Below, in pieces: positions 19,069-28,117 of a DNA stretch of 64,000 bases (within the stretch, counting starts at the first letter, position 1; each line of letters opens with the position of its first letter). The DNA lies in assembly GCA_946480465.1 (NCBI GenBank), contig CAMLJY010000024.1:1-64000 (forward strand). The letters run 5' to 3'. The position numbers and the translations under genes are program-made. Below the pieces are notes generated by a model. The model was not told where the DNA came from. It did not search any database and saw nothing but the letters and a program-made list of their open reading frames with translations. The stretch is from an uncultured Burkholderiales bacterium. GTDB taxonomy: Bacteria; Pseudomonadota; Gammaproteobacteria; Burkholderiales; Burkholderiaceae.

Positions 19069-20649
19069 TCACCCTGCCTGTCTGCTGGCGAGGATCGCCA
19101 GACCCATAAGCCCGATCGCGTAGGCGATCACCAGAGACCCGGAACCGGCGATGAACCGGTAGAGGTCGACCCGCGAGCGCCGTGCATCGACCTCGCTCAT
19201 CACCAGGGAGACCACGCCCAGCACCGGCAGTCCGGTCTTGGCGCGCAACTCGTAGGCCGCGTCGTAGACCGGGCGCAGCTGGCTGGCAGCGAAGGCGGTG
19301 AAGAGCCCCGCCCCCAGCGCGGCGATGAGCGCCATCGGATAGAGCAGGAAGCGGTTCGGCGACACCGGCTTCGGCGACACGCGCGGCGGGTCGATCAGGC
19401 GGAAGTCGGCGACGCCTGAAGCGACATCGAGGTCGCCGGACATCACGGCGGATTGGCGGCGGGCGATCAGGTCCTCGTAGTTCTTCTTGTTGATCGCGTA
19501 GTCGCGGTTCAGCTGGGCCGCCTCGGCCTCGATCTGCGGGGAAGTCTTCAGCGAGGCCTTGGCCGCCGCAAAACGCGACGAATACTCGGCCACGCGCGCC
19601 TTCAGGGCCGCCACCTGGATCTCGGAAGTGGCAAGCGCCCGGCTCAGCTCCTGGTACGCCAGGCTCTGCTGGACCGCTGCATGGGTGGCCATCGGCGCAT
19701 TCGCCGCCAGCTTGCGCTGCTCGGCGATTTCCTTCTTCTTCTGTTCTTCCAGGTCGTGGATCAGCTTGCGGGTGCTGACCACGTCCGGATGCTGGTCGGT
19801 GTAGCGCTGCAGCAGGCCGTCCAGGTTGCGGCGCTGCGCATCGATGCGCGCATCCAGTTCGGGCGTGGCCACGGTGACGGCCTGATCCGGCAACAGGCTG
19901 GGCAGGTTGCCGCTGCCGGACCTGTCCTGGGCGATCTGGGCCTTGGCGGCATCGCGCGCGTTCTCGGCTTCGCGCAGTTCGAGTCGGGCCTGCTCCAGCT
20001 GCTTGCTGATGTCGGCCAGGCGTGAGGCCGAATCGCGCCCATCGGAGGTCTGCAGGTCGATGTTGCGCAGGCGGAACTCCTTCAGCCGCGCCTCGGCCTC
20101 CTCAAGCTTGGCCTCGTAGCTGCGGATCTGCTCGTTCAGGAAGGTCTTGGCCTGGTCGGTGTCCTTGCGACTCGCGCCCAGGCTGGACTCGACGAAGATC
20201 GATACCAGGGACTGGATGACCCGCTTGGCCTTTTCCTTGTCGGATTCCCGGTAGTTCAGCGTGTAGAGGTTGTCGCGGCCGGTGCTCTTGATCTCGAGCG
20301 TCTTGGCCAGCTTCTCGATCAGCGCCTCCTGCTGGGCCTTGGACTCGCTCTTCAGGTCCAGGTCCGCCATGCGGATCAGCTTCTCGATGTTGGGACGGCT
20401 GATCAGCGTGCGGCTGAGCATGCCCACCTGCTGCTCGACGTTGGGCTGCACGGTCAGGCCCGACATCAGCGGCTTCAGGATCGACTGCGTGTCGACGTAG
20501 ATGCGGGCGGTGGCCTCGTACTTGTCCGGGATGTAGTACACGGCGATGGCGCCGGCGATGCCGACCACCCAGGCCACCGCCAGCGCCGGCCAGCGGAACT
20601 TCCACATCCGGCGGACCACCGTCGCCAGTTGGCTCAGAACGTCTTCCAT
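19069..20649 (-). CDS. Polysaccharide chain-length determinant (Wzz-like), XrtA type
   Basis: A 526-residue inner-membrane protein. There is a membrane segment at about residues 18-38, a Wzz domain with YIPDKYEATARIYVDTQSIL, long coiled-coil stretches through the middle, and two C-terminal membrane segments (about 430-450 and 500-520). Proteins of this type form the periplasmic part of the export complex and set chain length together with the tyrosine kinase encoded next. The gene follows the export lipoprotein gene by 80 bases. Confidence 0.93.
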   Translation of the reverse strand: MEDVLSQLATVVRRMWKFRWPALAVAWVVGIAGAIAVYYIPDKYEATARIYVDTQSILKPLMSGLTVQPNVEQQVGMLSRTLISRPNIEKLIRMADLDLKSESKAQQEALIEKLAKTLEIKSTGRDNLYTLNYRESDKEKAKRVIQSLVSIFVESSLGASRKDTDQAKTFLNEQIRSYEAKLEEAEARLKEFRLRNIDLQTSDGRDSASRLADISKQLEQARLELREAENARDAAKAQIAQDRSGSGNLPSLLPDQAVTVATPELDARIDAQRRNLDGLLQRYTDQHPDVVSTRKLIHDLEEQKKKEIAEQRKLAANAPMATHAAVQQSLAYQELSRALATSEIQVAALKARVAEYSSRFAAAKASLKTSPQIEAEAAQLNRDYAINKKNYEDLIARRQSAVMSGDLDVASGVADFRLIDPPRVSPKPVSPNRFLLYPMALIAALGAGLFTAFAASQLRPVYDAAYELRAKTGLPVLGVVSLVMSEVDARRSRVDLYRFIAGSGSLVIAYAIGLMGLAILASRQAG

Positions 20650-20729
20650 GGCAGTTCGCTACGCTTTGCTGGGGGCGCCTTCGGCACCGGCTTCAGGCCG
20701 GCGCCCGTTGTCGGTGGGACGCGTCGTCG

Positions 20730-21365
20730 TCAGAACAGGCTCTGCGGAATGATCAGGATGTCGCCCGGCTTCATCTCGACGTTGGCGGAGACGTCGCCGC
20801 GCTTGACCAGGTCGCGCAGGCGGACCGAATACTGCTTGTTGCCTTCCGAGGCCCGCAAGATGGTCGCGCCATTGCCATCGGCGAAGTCCGTCAGGCCGCC
20901 GACGGCGATCAGCACGTCCAGCACCGTCATCTTCTGCTTGAACGGCAGGATCTGCGGCTTCGCGGCCTCGCCGACGACCCGGATTTGTTCGCTGTAGGGA
21001 CCGACGAAGCCGGTGACGATGACCGTGACGATGGGGTCGCGCACGTACTTCGACAGTGCCTTCTCGACGTCGCGCGCCAGTTCCGCGGGGGTGCGGCCCT
21101 GCGCCACGATCTCGTCAATCAGCGGCGTGGCGACCTTGCCGTCCGGCCGCACCGGCACCGACATCGACAGCTCGGGGTTGCGCCAGACCGTGATGCTGAG
21201 GTTGTCCCCGGCACCGATGACGTAGCTGTAATCGGTGACGCCAGCCACGGCCGGCGCGGGCGGATGCTTGCTCGAGGCGCAGGCTGCAAGCAGCGCGACG
21301 AACGCCAATGCCAATGCCAATGCCCGCCGGATCCAGTCTCCGGGGCCGACTTGAGCAGCTTTCAC
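20730..21365 (-). CDS. Polysaccharide export outer-membrane lipoprotein (Wza/EpsE-like)
   Basis: A 211-residue lipoprotein, the first gene of the exopolysaccharide operon. The signal peptide ends in the lipobox LLAACASS with the lipidated cysteine at residue 29. A Poly_export domain follows (YVIGAGDNLSITVWRNPELS) and then a SLBB-like domain (IRVVGEAAKPQILPFKQKMTVLDVLIAVGG). It is shorter than Wza, as is usual for the exosortase A version. The GTG start at 21365 is supported by GGAAGGG eight bases upstream. It should form or gate the polymer channel in the outer membrane. Confidence 0.93.
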   Translation of the reverse strand: MKAAQVGPGDWIRRALALALAFVALLAACASSKHPPAPAVAGVTDYSYVIGAGDNLSITVWRNPELSMSVPVRPDGKVATPLIDEIVAQGRTPAELARDVEKALSKYVRDPIVTVIVTGFVGPYSEQIRVVGEAAKPQILPFKQKMTVLDVLIAVGGLTDFADGNGATILRASEGNKQYSVRLRDLVKRGDVSANVEMKPGDILIIPQSLF

Positions 21366-21652
21366 GTGATTCCCTTCCTAAGTCGCATCTGGGCGGCGGG
21401 TGAACCGCCTGGACAGCCCTTCCGGTTGCATCCGAGGCTCATCCGAAAGTCCATCCAAGAGCGTGCGCGCGGCCGCTCCCGCGCGGCGTCATGGTGACGG
21501 CGGCGCGAGGGCCGGATCATGACACACTGCCCCTTCGCAACGAGGGCGCTTTCCAGGCCGAGAGCGCGCGCACCGGGAAAAAGTACCGCAGGGGCTGGCG
21601 CCGCTAGCATGCCGGCCGGTGCCTGCGTCGTTGCCGTGTCGAAAGGGCGGAT
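21366..21652. other. Divergent intergenic region (export operon / ThiF gene)
   Basis: This 287-base gap separates the minus-strand exopolysaccharide operon from the plus-strand ThiF gene and must hold the main operon promoter. On the minus strand a possible TTGGAT / 17 bases / TCGGAT pair is visible inside 21421-21460, but both boxes are poor matches. No sigma-54 element or clear palindrome was found. I call no specific promoter. Confidence 0.4.
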
Positions 21653-22531
21653 TTGGATCAGACCTACCTCTATGCCTCTGCGTTTTCACGCAATCTCGGC
21701 TGGCTCGCGGACCACGAGCAGGAGACGCTGCGGCAGAAGACCGTTGCGATCGCCGGCATGGGGGGCGTCGGCGGAGTGCACCTGCTGACGCTGGCACGAC
21801 TGGGGATCGGCGGCTTCCGCATCGCCGACTTCGATCGCTTCGCCCTCGCCAACTTCAACCGCCAGGTGGGCGCCATGGTCTCGACGCTGGATCAGCCGAA
21901 GGCCGAGGTGCTCGGGCGCATGGCGCTGGACATCAACCCGGAGCTGCGACTGACCCGGTTCGACGACGGCGTGACGCCGCAGACGCTGGATGACTTCCTC
22001 GATGGCGTGCATCTCTACGTCGACGGCCTGGATTTCTTCGCCTTCGCGGCACGGCGGCTGATCTTCGCGGAGTGCGCGCGGCGCGGCATCCCCGCGGTGA
22101 CCGTCGCACCGGTCGGCATGGGCGCGGCACTGCTGGTGTTCCTGCCCGGCCGCATGAGCTTCGAGGACTACTTCCAGTGGAACGGCCACGACGAGGTCGA
22201 GATGGGCCTGCGGCTGCTCGTGGGCCTGACGCCCGCTGGCCTGCACCGCGGCTACCTGCGCGACGTGTCGCGCGTGGACCTGGGCGCGCGCAAGACGCCG
22301 TCGACCATCATGGGCTGCCAGATCGCCGCCGGGGTCGCGGCCACCGAGGCCCTGAAGATCCTGCTCGGGCGCGGCCCGGTCCGTGCAGCCCCCTGGTCCA
22401 TCCAGTTCGACGCCTATCGCCAAAAGATCGCGCACACCTGGCGCCCCGGCGGCAACCGGCATCCACTGCAGCGCTTGATGCTGATGGTGGCGCGCCGCCA
22501 GTACACGCGCCTGCTCTCTCCGCGCACCTGA
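21653..22531 (+). CDS. ThiF/MoeB/HesA-family E1-like adenylyltransferase
   Basis: A 292-residue protein with the nucleotide-binding GMGGVGGVHLLTLARLGIGG, the conserved RIADFDRFALANFNRQ (aspartate plus arginine) and lysine in STLDQPKAEVLGRMA, followed by YVDGLDFF. These are the ATP-adenylation residues of E1 enzymes that activate the C-terminus of a ubiquitin-like protein or a small carboxylate. The two CxxC zinc pairs of MoeB/ThiF are absent. The start is TTG with AAGGG upstream; no ATG exists in frame before the domain. The nitroreductase-like gene follows after 5 bases. In mycobacteria a ThiF and a nitroreductase domain are fused in Rv1355c (MoeY); this looks like the unfused version. The substrate is unknown. 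Confidence 0.85.
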   Translation: MDQTYLYASAFSRNLGWLADHEQETLRQKTVAIAGMGGVGGVHLLTLARLGIGGFRIADFDRFALANFNRQVGAMVSTLDQPKAEVLGRMALDINPELRLTRFDDGVTPQTLDDFLDGVHLYVDGLDFFAFAARRLIFAECARRGIPAVTVAPVGMGAALLVFLPGRMSFEDYFQWNGHDEVEMGLRLLVGLTPAGLHRGYLRDVSRVDLGARKTPSTIMGCQIAAGVAATEALKILLGRGPVRAAPWSIQFDAYRQKIAHTWRPGGNRHPLQRLMLMVARRQYTRLLSPRT

Positions 22532-22536
22532 GCCCC

Positions 22537-23619
22537 ATGCAGAACTCCGCGCTGCTCCAGATCCTCGACCTCGCGCGCTGGGCCCCCAGCGGCGACAACA
22601 CCCAGCCCTGGCGCTTCGAGCCGCTGGCCGAAGACCGCTTCGTGATCCACGGCCGCGACACCCGCGACCATGTCGTCTACGACCTGGACGGGCATCCGAG
22701 CCAGATCTCGCTGGGCGCACTGATCGAGACCGCCGCCATCGCCGCCAGCGCCCACGGCCTGGCGCTGCAATGCCAGCGTGACCCCGGCGCGCCCGAGACC
22801 CACCCGCGCTTCGAGGTCCGGCTGATCCCGCAGGCCGGCCTCGTCCGCAGCCCGCTGCTGGAATTCATCCCCCAGCGGCGCGTGCAGCGCAGGCCGATGC
22901 CCACGACCCCCCTGACGCCAGCACAGCGCCAAGCGCTGCAGGCCTCGGTCGGTCCCGGCTACCGCCTTCATTTCCTCGAGACGCCGGCCGCGCGCGCTGC
23001 GATGGCGCGGTTGCTCTTTGCCAGCGCGAAGATCCGGCTGACGATCCCCGAGGCCTTCGAGGTCCACCGCAGCATCATCGAATGGAACGCCCGCTTCAGC
23101 CGTGACCGCGTGCCCAGCGCCGCACTGGGCGTGGACGCGCTCAACCTCGCGATGATGCGCTTCGCCCTGCAGGGCAACTGGCAGCGCGTGCATTGGTTGA
23201 ACCGCTACGCCGGCGCGACGGTGATGCCGCGCCTGCTGATGGACTGGCTGCCGGCGGTGCGGTGCGCGGCGCACGTCGCCATCCTGGCGGACACCCCGCC
23301 CAGCACGATGGACGACTACGTCGCCGGCGGGCGCGCGATGCAGCGCTTCTGGCTCACCGCGACCTCGCACGGACTCAACCATCAGCCGGAAGTCACGCCG
23401 CTGATCTTCGGCCGCTACGTGCGCGAGGGCCGGCGCTTCAGCAGCGAAGCTTCAGCCTGGTCCCGGGCCGAACGCCTGGTGCCCTGGCTGGACCGGCTGC
23501 TCGACGGGCAATCGACCCGCGCCGTGTGGCTGGGCCGCCTCGGCGGTGGACCGCCGGCGAGTGCCCGCTCGGAACGTTTGTCGCTCGAGGACCTGATGGT
23601 CGGCGGCAAGGCCCGGTAA
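22537..23619 (+). CDS. Nitroreductase-like protein paired with ThiF enzyme
   Basis: A 360-residue protein starting LLQILDLARWAPSGDNTQPWRFE, the FMN-binding start of the nitroreductase fold (ARWAPSGDNTQPW). The middle part is longer and more divergent than classical NfsA/B enzymes, and TATSHGLNHQPEVTPLIF supplies the later flavin-contact region. It probably reduces or cleaves a substrate activated by the ThiF enzyme encoded just before it. ATG at 22537 follows the ThiF stop by 5 bases, so the two are co-transcribed. The reaction cannot be named. Confidence 0.8.
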   Translation: MQNSALLQILDLARWAPSGDNTQPWRFEPLAEDRFVIHGRDTRDHVVYDLDGHPSQISLGALIETAAIAASAHGLALQCQRDPGAPETHPRFEVRLIPQAGLVRSPLLEFIPQRRVQRRPMPTTPLTPAQRQALQASVGPGYRLHFLETPAARAAMARLLFASAKIRLTIPEAFEVHRSIIEWNARFSRDRVPSAALGVDALNLAMMRFALQGNWQRVHWLNRYAGATVMPRLLMDWLPAVRCAAHVAILADTPPSTMDDYVAGGRAMQRFWLTATSHGLNHQPEVTPLIFGRYVREGRRFSSEASAWSRAERLVPWLDRLLDGQSTRAVWLGRLGGGPPASARSERLSLEDLMVGGKAR

Positions 23620-23623
23620 GGCT

Positions 23624-23646
23624 GCCGCGGGCCACGGCTCCGCGGC
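23624..23646. terminator. Possible stem-loop between convergent genes
   Basis: A perfect 7-bp GC stem (GCCGCGG / CCGCGGC) with a 9-base loop lies between the nitroreductase stop and the end of the barrel gene. It is followed on the plus strand by GCTTTCGGGTTT, only a weak T-run. Its position between converging transcripts fits a terminator; the tail makes it uncertain. Confidence 0.35.
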
Positions 23647-23683
23647 GCTTTCGGGTTTCAGCCCGCGGCCGCGCCGGCGCCGC

Positions 23684-24976
23684 TCACAGCCGATACGCGG
23701 CCACGAACTGCCAGCTGCGCCGGTACGGCACGGAGCCGAAGTGCGTATCGGCGCGGCCATCCTGCTGCTGCACCTGCAGCGCCAGCTCGAACTGGCTCCA
23801 GCGCCGCCGCAGCTCGATCCACGTCATGCGGCTGTGGTCCTGCTGGTTGCGCTGGACGAATCCCGTCAGGTCGAGGCCGCGCATGCCGAGGTCCTTCTGC
23901 TGCACGTAGACCAGCACGGCGCGGCGCGCAGCGAGGTCCTGCTGCCGTTCAGCCTCCAGCAGGTAGGACAGGTCGGTGCCGGCATCGACGGCGCGCTGCC
24001 AGCCCTGCCGGTCGAGCGCAAAGCCGTTGTACTGCAGCTCAGCGGTGACCGACAGCTTGGAGGCCGAGGTCCAGGTCGCACCCGCCACCGCGCGCTGCGA
24101 CCGGCGTGTCTCGTTCGTGCCCCAGGCCCGCGCCGCCAGTGTCCGGTCGCGGCCGGCCGCCACCTCGCCGTGAAGCACCACCGAGTCGCCGGCCAGCGCC
24201 GTCAGGTTCGCACCCACCAGCGTGCCATCGCCTTCGGCCTTGTAGGCCAGCACCTGGCCACTGATGCCTTCCCTCAGCTCGTGGCTCAGCATCAGCACCG
24301 CGCGATCGCGGTTGTTGGTCGAGCCCAGGTCCAGGCTGAAGCCGTCGGCACTGGGCCGGTTCGCCAGCTTGGGTGACAGGATCACCGCCGCCGAGCCCCC
24401 CTGCCACAGGCGCTGACCACGCAGCACCACGCTGCCCTGGCGCGCCTCGCGCAGGGCGACCGGATCAGGGGTGGTGATGTTGCGCTGGCTGCCGTCGCGG
24501 AAGAAGTCGGTGGGGTTGTAGCCGTAGCCGGGCCCAAACCTCAGGTTGACGCGGCCAAGGTCGGCATATGTCGAGCCGGCCTCGTCCTGCCAGCTGACGA
24601 AGGCTTCGCGCAGTGTGTTGATGGTGGCATCGATGCCGACCGGCTCGGGATCGACGTGATCGAGGCGGTCGGACAAGGTCAGGCGCCACGGGCCGCCGAG
24701 CGATCGGCTGTAGAACAGGTCGGCCGACAAGCGGCCCAGGTTCTCGGAGGGCAACCCGAACCTCTGAGTGGCGCGGCCGGCCGCTGCCTCGAAGAACAGG
24801 CGCAGCGGCAGCTTCGTGTCGGACGGTGCGGCCGCGGGCTCGGGCGCGGTGGGCAGGTTCAGCGCATCCAGGTCGCTGCCGGGGGTCCCCGCGGCTTGCG
24901 CCGCCATCGCCAGGCCGGCGGTCAGCAGCCCCGTTGCGGCCCAGGGCCTCAGACACGCAATGCGCAGCACCGTCAT
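23684..24976 (-). CDS. Putative outer-membrane beta-barrel (porin-like) protein
   Basis: A 430-residue protein with a signal peptide (cleavage near AMAAQA, residue about 28). The rest has alternating beta-strand character with aromatic girdles, e.g. FGPGYGYNPTDFF and LSYLLEAERQQDL, ending WQFVAAYRL. It resembles DUF1302-type/alginate-export-like barrels, but I cannot assign a family with certainty. The ATG overlaps the stop of the LolA-like gene upstream (ATGA). In this operon it is the likely outer-membrane partner of the ABC transporter and LolA-like carrier. Confidence 0.72.
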   Translation of the reverse strand: MTVLRIACLRPWAATGLLTAGLAMAAQAAGTPGSDLDALNLPTAPEPAAAPSDTKLPLRLFFEAAAGRATQRFGLPSENLGRLSADLFYSRSLGGPWRLTLSDRLDHVDPEPVGIDATINTLREAFVSWQDEAGSTYADLGRVNLRFGPGYGYNPTDFFRDGSQRNITTPDPVALREARQGSVVLRGQRLWQGGSAAVILSPKLANRPSADGFSLDLGSTNNRDRAVLMLSHELREGISGQVLAYKAEGDGTLVGANLTALAGDSVVLHGEVAAGRDRTLAARAWGTNETRRSQRAVAGATWTSASKLSVTAELQYNGFALDRQGWQRAVDAGTDLSYLLEAERQQDLAARRAVLVYVQQKDLGMRGLDLTGFVQRNQQDHSRMTWIELRRRWSQFELALQVQQQDGRADTHFGSVPYRRSWQFVAAYRL

Positions 24977-25746
24977 TCCCGTTGAAACCTCGGAAGGTAG
25001 TCTCGATTGAACCAGGCCTGCGGGATGGCCGGCGTCGCGAATTCGCTGAATTGCATCAGCGTCACGGCCTGGGGATTCAGGCCGTCGATGATAACGGTCT
25101 CGGTCGGGCGCTCCCGGCCCAGCTGGGTCTGATAGCGCCGGAAGTACGCCGTCTTCAGCAACCGCCCGGACTCGGCCATGAAGCGCGCCTTCAGCGGCCG
25201 GTGGCTCTCGGTGTCGACCCAGAGCTCGATGTCGGCGTAGGTCGCGCTGGGCGAATTGGCTTTCAGGTCCAGCAGGTAGCTGCGGCGCGTCTTGCGTTCG
25301 CCATCGACGATGTCCTCCTCGGTGCGGATGCGCGCCGCGTAGTCCTTGGCGAGGTTCACGGTGACGACGTCGCCATTGGCCGCCTGCCCCATCAGCCGCT
25401 GCTGCGGCGAAATGCGGATGCTGGCCTTGGTGCCGGGGTCGTAGAACCACATGTCATCGCCGTTCTTCAGCAGCAGCTTGCCCGCATCGCGGGCCGGCTC
25501 GACGAAGCTGATGAGCGTGGCGTACTGCCCGCCCTGCTCTTGCGGGCGCGAATAGGTCATCAGCACGCTGGTGTCGACCTGCTTGCCCGCCTCGAACTCC
25601 ACCAGCCGCACCTTGGCGCTGAACGGCCGGCCCGGGTTGCGGATCGCATCGCTGGCAACCAGCAGCTCGTGGGCGCTTGGCGCCGCGCGAACGCCCGTTC
25701 CGGCAAGGGCAGCGCCCGCGCCGATGATGAAGTAGCGGCGTCGCAT
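24973..25746 (-). CDS. Outer-membrane lipoprotein-sorting (LolA-like) protein
   Basis: A 257-residue periplasmic protein. An arginine-rich signal peptide (MRRRYFIIGAGAALAGTG) leads into a LolA-like fold: LISFVEPARDAGKLLLKNGDDMW, YDPGTKASIRISPQQRLMG and IELWVDTESHRPLKARF. The start is set by a strong ribosome-binding site AGGAGG eight bases before the ATG. The N-terminus has RRRYF rather than a true RRxFLK motif, so Sec export is more likely than Tat. Position between an ABC permease and an outer-membrane barrel suggests it ferries a lipid or lipoprotein across the periplasm. Confidence 0.82.
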   Translation of the reverse strand: MRRRYFIIGAGAALAGTGVRAAPSAHELLVASDAIRNPGRPFSAKVRLVEFEAGKQVDTSVLMTYSRPQEQGGQYATLISFVEPARDAGKLLLKNGDDMWFYDPGTKASIRISPQQRLMGQAANGDVVTVNLAKDYAARIRTEEDIVDGERKTRRSYLLDLKANSPSATYADIELWVDTESHRPLKARFMAESGRLLKTAYFRRYQTQLGRERPTETVIIDGLNPQAVTLMQFSEFATPAIPQAWFNRDYLPRFQRE

Positions 25747-25759
25747 GGTGTGGACCTCC

Positions 25760-27190
25760 TCAGGCGTGGCGCAGCGCATCGACGATCTTGAGCCCTGCCG
25801 CCCGGCGCGCCGGCCACCAGGCGGACAGTGTGGCGACCACGATCAGTCCGAGGGTCGTGCCGACGACCATCCCGCTCTCGCCCCAAACCCGCAATACGAG
25901 CGGCAGCGCTTCGGCGCTTCCAGGCGGCAGCCATTCGAGGTCGAGCACGTTGATCACTGCCGATGCGACGATGGCGAAAAGCGCCCCGGCGACGGCGCCC
26001 GCCACGCCCAGCAGCAAGCCCTCGAGCACGAACAGCTGCCGGATGCCGCGCTGGCGCAGACCCATGGCACGCAAGGTGCCGATCTCGACCGTGCGCTCGA
26101 CGACGGCGGTGTTCATCGTGTTGCTCACGGAGAACAGCACCAGGCTGCCGATCAGCACGAAGATGAATCCGAAGATCGTGTTGAAGAGCTGGATGGTCTG
26201 CAGGAAGAACGGATTCAGCTCCTCCAGGTCCAGCACCGTGAGCGGCTGCTTGCCGGACCACATGGGCAGCATCGCGCGCAGCCGCTGTGCCGCGGGTGCG
26301 ACCTGATCCGGCCGCTTCAGCTGAAGCATGATCGCGGTCGCCTTCGGCGGCGAGCGACCGAACACCAGGCGCTGCGCCTGCGACAAGTGCAGGGCGACAT
26401 AGACGTCATCCAGCTCCTTGAACCCCTGCCCTTCGGCCTCCACCACCTCCAGCGCCGCCACGTTGGGCGTGCCACGCGGGCTGCTGGCCAGCAGTTCGAT
26501 GCGCCGCTGCGAGGGTGGCGGCGCCGCCGCGGCACCGCGCGATCCACCCTTGCTGGTGCTGCCCTTCTGCTCCTGCTGGGTCAGCGCGAGGATGTCGGCC
26601 GGCATCGCGGGGCCGTCCGCGGGCGCGGGCTCCTTCTCCGGTTGCGGGCAGTCCGCGATCTTCAAGGGGCCGCACAGCTGCAGCACCCGCGCGACGCCGA
26701 CGCCAATGATCGCGGCGTCCGGGCGCGAGTTCACCAGCGCGAAAGGCGGCGACTCCAGTGGAATTCCGTAATGGTTCCATTCCCGCATCAATGCGCTCTC
26801 CGCCGGCTGCAGGCCGACGCCGACGATGGTCTTCGACACGCCGGCGGCATAGTTGCCCGCGATGCCGCCGAATTGGAGCGTCGGCGTCGCCACCAGCACG
26901 AGCGGGCCGAGCACCTCGTCCGCACGGATCGCATCGGCGATGCGCTGGGCATCGTGGATCGCATATGCGGTCGGATCGCCGCTGCCGTAAAGGTTGAAGT
27001 CGCGGTGCTGCACCTGCAGGTGGCCGCCGCTGCGCACGTAGGCAGTCTCCATGCTGTAGCGGATGTTGGCGCTGTAGCCGCCGAACATCAGGATCGATGC
27101 CGCCCCGGTGGCCAGCGCCGCCAGCGTGGCGAGCGACCGGCGGCGGTTGCGCAGCAGGTTGCGCAGCGCGAGCATCAGCATCTCGATCAT
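25760..27190 (-). CDS. ABC transporter permease, FtsX/MacB/LolE-like
   Basis: A 476-residue permease with the FtsX-type layout: one membrane segment near residues 18-38 (LATLAALATGAASILMFGG), a large periplasmic domain of about 300 residues, and three C-terminal segments (FGFIFVLIGSLVLFSVSNTMN, LLGVAGAVAGALFAIVASAV and GMVVGTTLGLIVVATLSAWW). The motif VERTVEIGTLRAMGLRQRGIRQLFVLEG is the coupling region of this family. The ATG at 27190 begins the conserved MLALRNLLRNRRRS. The periplasmic domain contains a Pro/Gly/Lys-rich insert. The ATPase gene is 58 bases upstream. It is expected to extract a lipid or lipoprotein from the inner membrane. Confidence 0.88.
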   Translation of the reverse strand: MIEMLMLALRNLLRNRRRSLATLAALATGAASILMFGGYSANIRYSMETAYVRSGGHLQVQHRDFNLYGSGDPTAYAIHDAQRIADAIRADEVLGPLVLVATPTLQFGGIAGNYAAGVSKTIVGVGLQPAESALMREWNHYGIPLESPPFALVNSRPDAAIIGVGVARVLQLCGPLKIADCPQPEKEPAPADGPAMPADILALTQQEQKGSTSKGGSRGAAAAPPPSQRRIELLASSPRGTPNVAALEVVEAEGQGFKELDDVYVALHLSQAQRLVFGRSPPKATAIMLQLKRPDQVAPAAQRLRAMLPMWSGKQPLTVLDLEELNPFFLQTIQLFNTIFGFIFVLIGSLVLFSVSNTMNTAVVERTVEIGTLRAMGLRQRGIRQLFVLEGLLLGVAGAVAGALFAIVASAVINVLDLEWLPPGSAEALPLVLRVWGESGMVVGTTLGLIVVATLSAWWPARRAAGLKIVDALRHA

Positions 27191-27248
27191 GCGCGGCCCC
27201 TTCGAGCCCGCAAACGCGTGCCTCCCGCGGGTGGGCGCCCCGCCATGT

Positions 27249-28061
27249 TCATGCCACGTCTCCCCGCGCCGCATTGCGGCGGTGCGAGACGATGACGCCG
27301 TCCTTCAGGAAGAGAGCGTCGTCAGCCGACTTGAACACGGCCGGGTCATGCGACGCGAAGACGAACGAGATGCGGTGACGGCGCTGCATGTGCCGCATCA
27401 GCGCGAGGATGGCGGCGCCGGTCTTGCTGTCGAGGTTCGCGGTCGGTTCGTCGGCAATGACGAGCTTGGGCTTCATGGCCAGGGCCCGGGCGATCGCGAT
27501 GCGCTGCCGTTGCCCACCGGACAGCTGCCCGGGACGATGTTTTGCCTTGTCGGTGAGCCCGACGGCATCGAGCAGCTTGGGCACGCGATCCGCGCGGGTG
27601 CGCTGCGACGCACCAGCCAGGACCAGCGGGTATTCGATGTTCTCGTACGCGGTGAGCACCGGCAGCAGGTTGAAGTTCTGGAAGATGAAGCCGATGTGCC
27701 GGCCCCGGAAATCCGACAGCGCGTCGTCGTCCAGCGCGCCGACCTCGGTGCCGTTGACGATGACGTCGCCCTGATCGGGCCGGTCGATGCAGCCCAGCAT
27801 GTTCAGCAGCGTCGTCTTGCCACTACCCGACGGGCCGAGCAGCACGGTGAAGTTGCCGGGACGGATCAGCAGGTCGATGCCACGGATCACGGGCACCTCC
27901 ACGTCGTCCAGCCGGTAGCCCTTGTGAACGCCACGCAGCTCCGCCACAGCGGGCGGCACGGCAGCGGCGCCGGACGCGGCGAGCGCCTGGCCATCCGCGG
28001 CGCCTGCGTCGTCGGCCTCGGGTGCGGCGGGTTCGGTATCGGCGACTTCAGGCTCTGTCAT
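27249..28061 (-). CDS. ABC transporter ATP-binding protein, LolD-like
   Basis: A 270-residue ATPase: Walker A GPSGSGKTTLLNMLG, Q-loop FIFQNFNLLPVL, signature LSGGQRQRIAIARAL, Walker B LVIADEPTANLDS, H-loop FASHDP. About 40 acidic/alanine-rich residues precede the domain, longer than in LolD. ATG at 28061 is preferred over a TTG 18 bases earlier. This is the first gene of a four-gene minus-strand operon (ATPase, permease, LolA-like, barrel), divergent from the acyltransferase gene 56 bases away. Confidence 0.92.
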   Translation of the reverse strand: MTEPEVADTEPAAPEADDAGAADGQALAASGAAAVPPAVAELRGVHKGYRLDDVEVPVIRGIDLLIRPGNFTVLLGPSGSGKTTLLNMLGCIDRPDQGDVIVNGTEVGALDDDALSDFRGRHIGFIFQNFNLLPVLTAYENIEYPLVLAGASQRTRADRVPKLLDAVGLTDKAKHRPGQLSGGQRQRIAIARALAMKPKLVIADEPTANLDSKTGAAILALMRHMQRRHRISFVFASHDPAVFKSADDALFLKDGVIVSHRRNAARGDVA

Positions 28062-28117
28062 GATTGATCGAAAGGTCAACGCGATGGGGGGCCGGCCCTC
28101 GGAGGAGCATCAATGCC

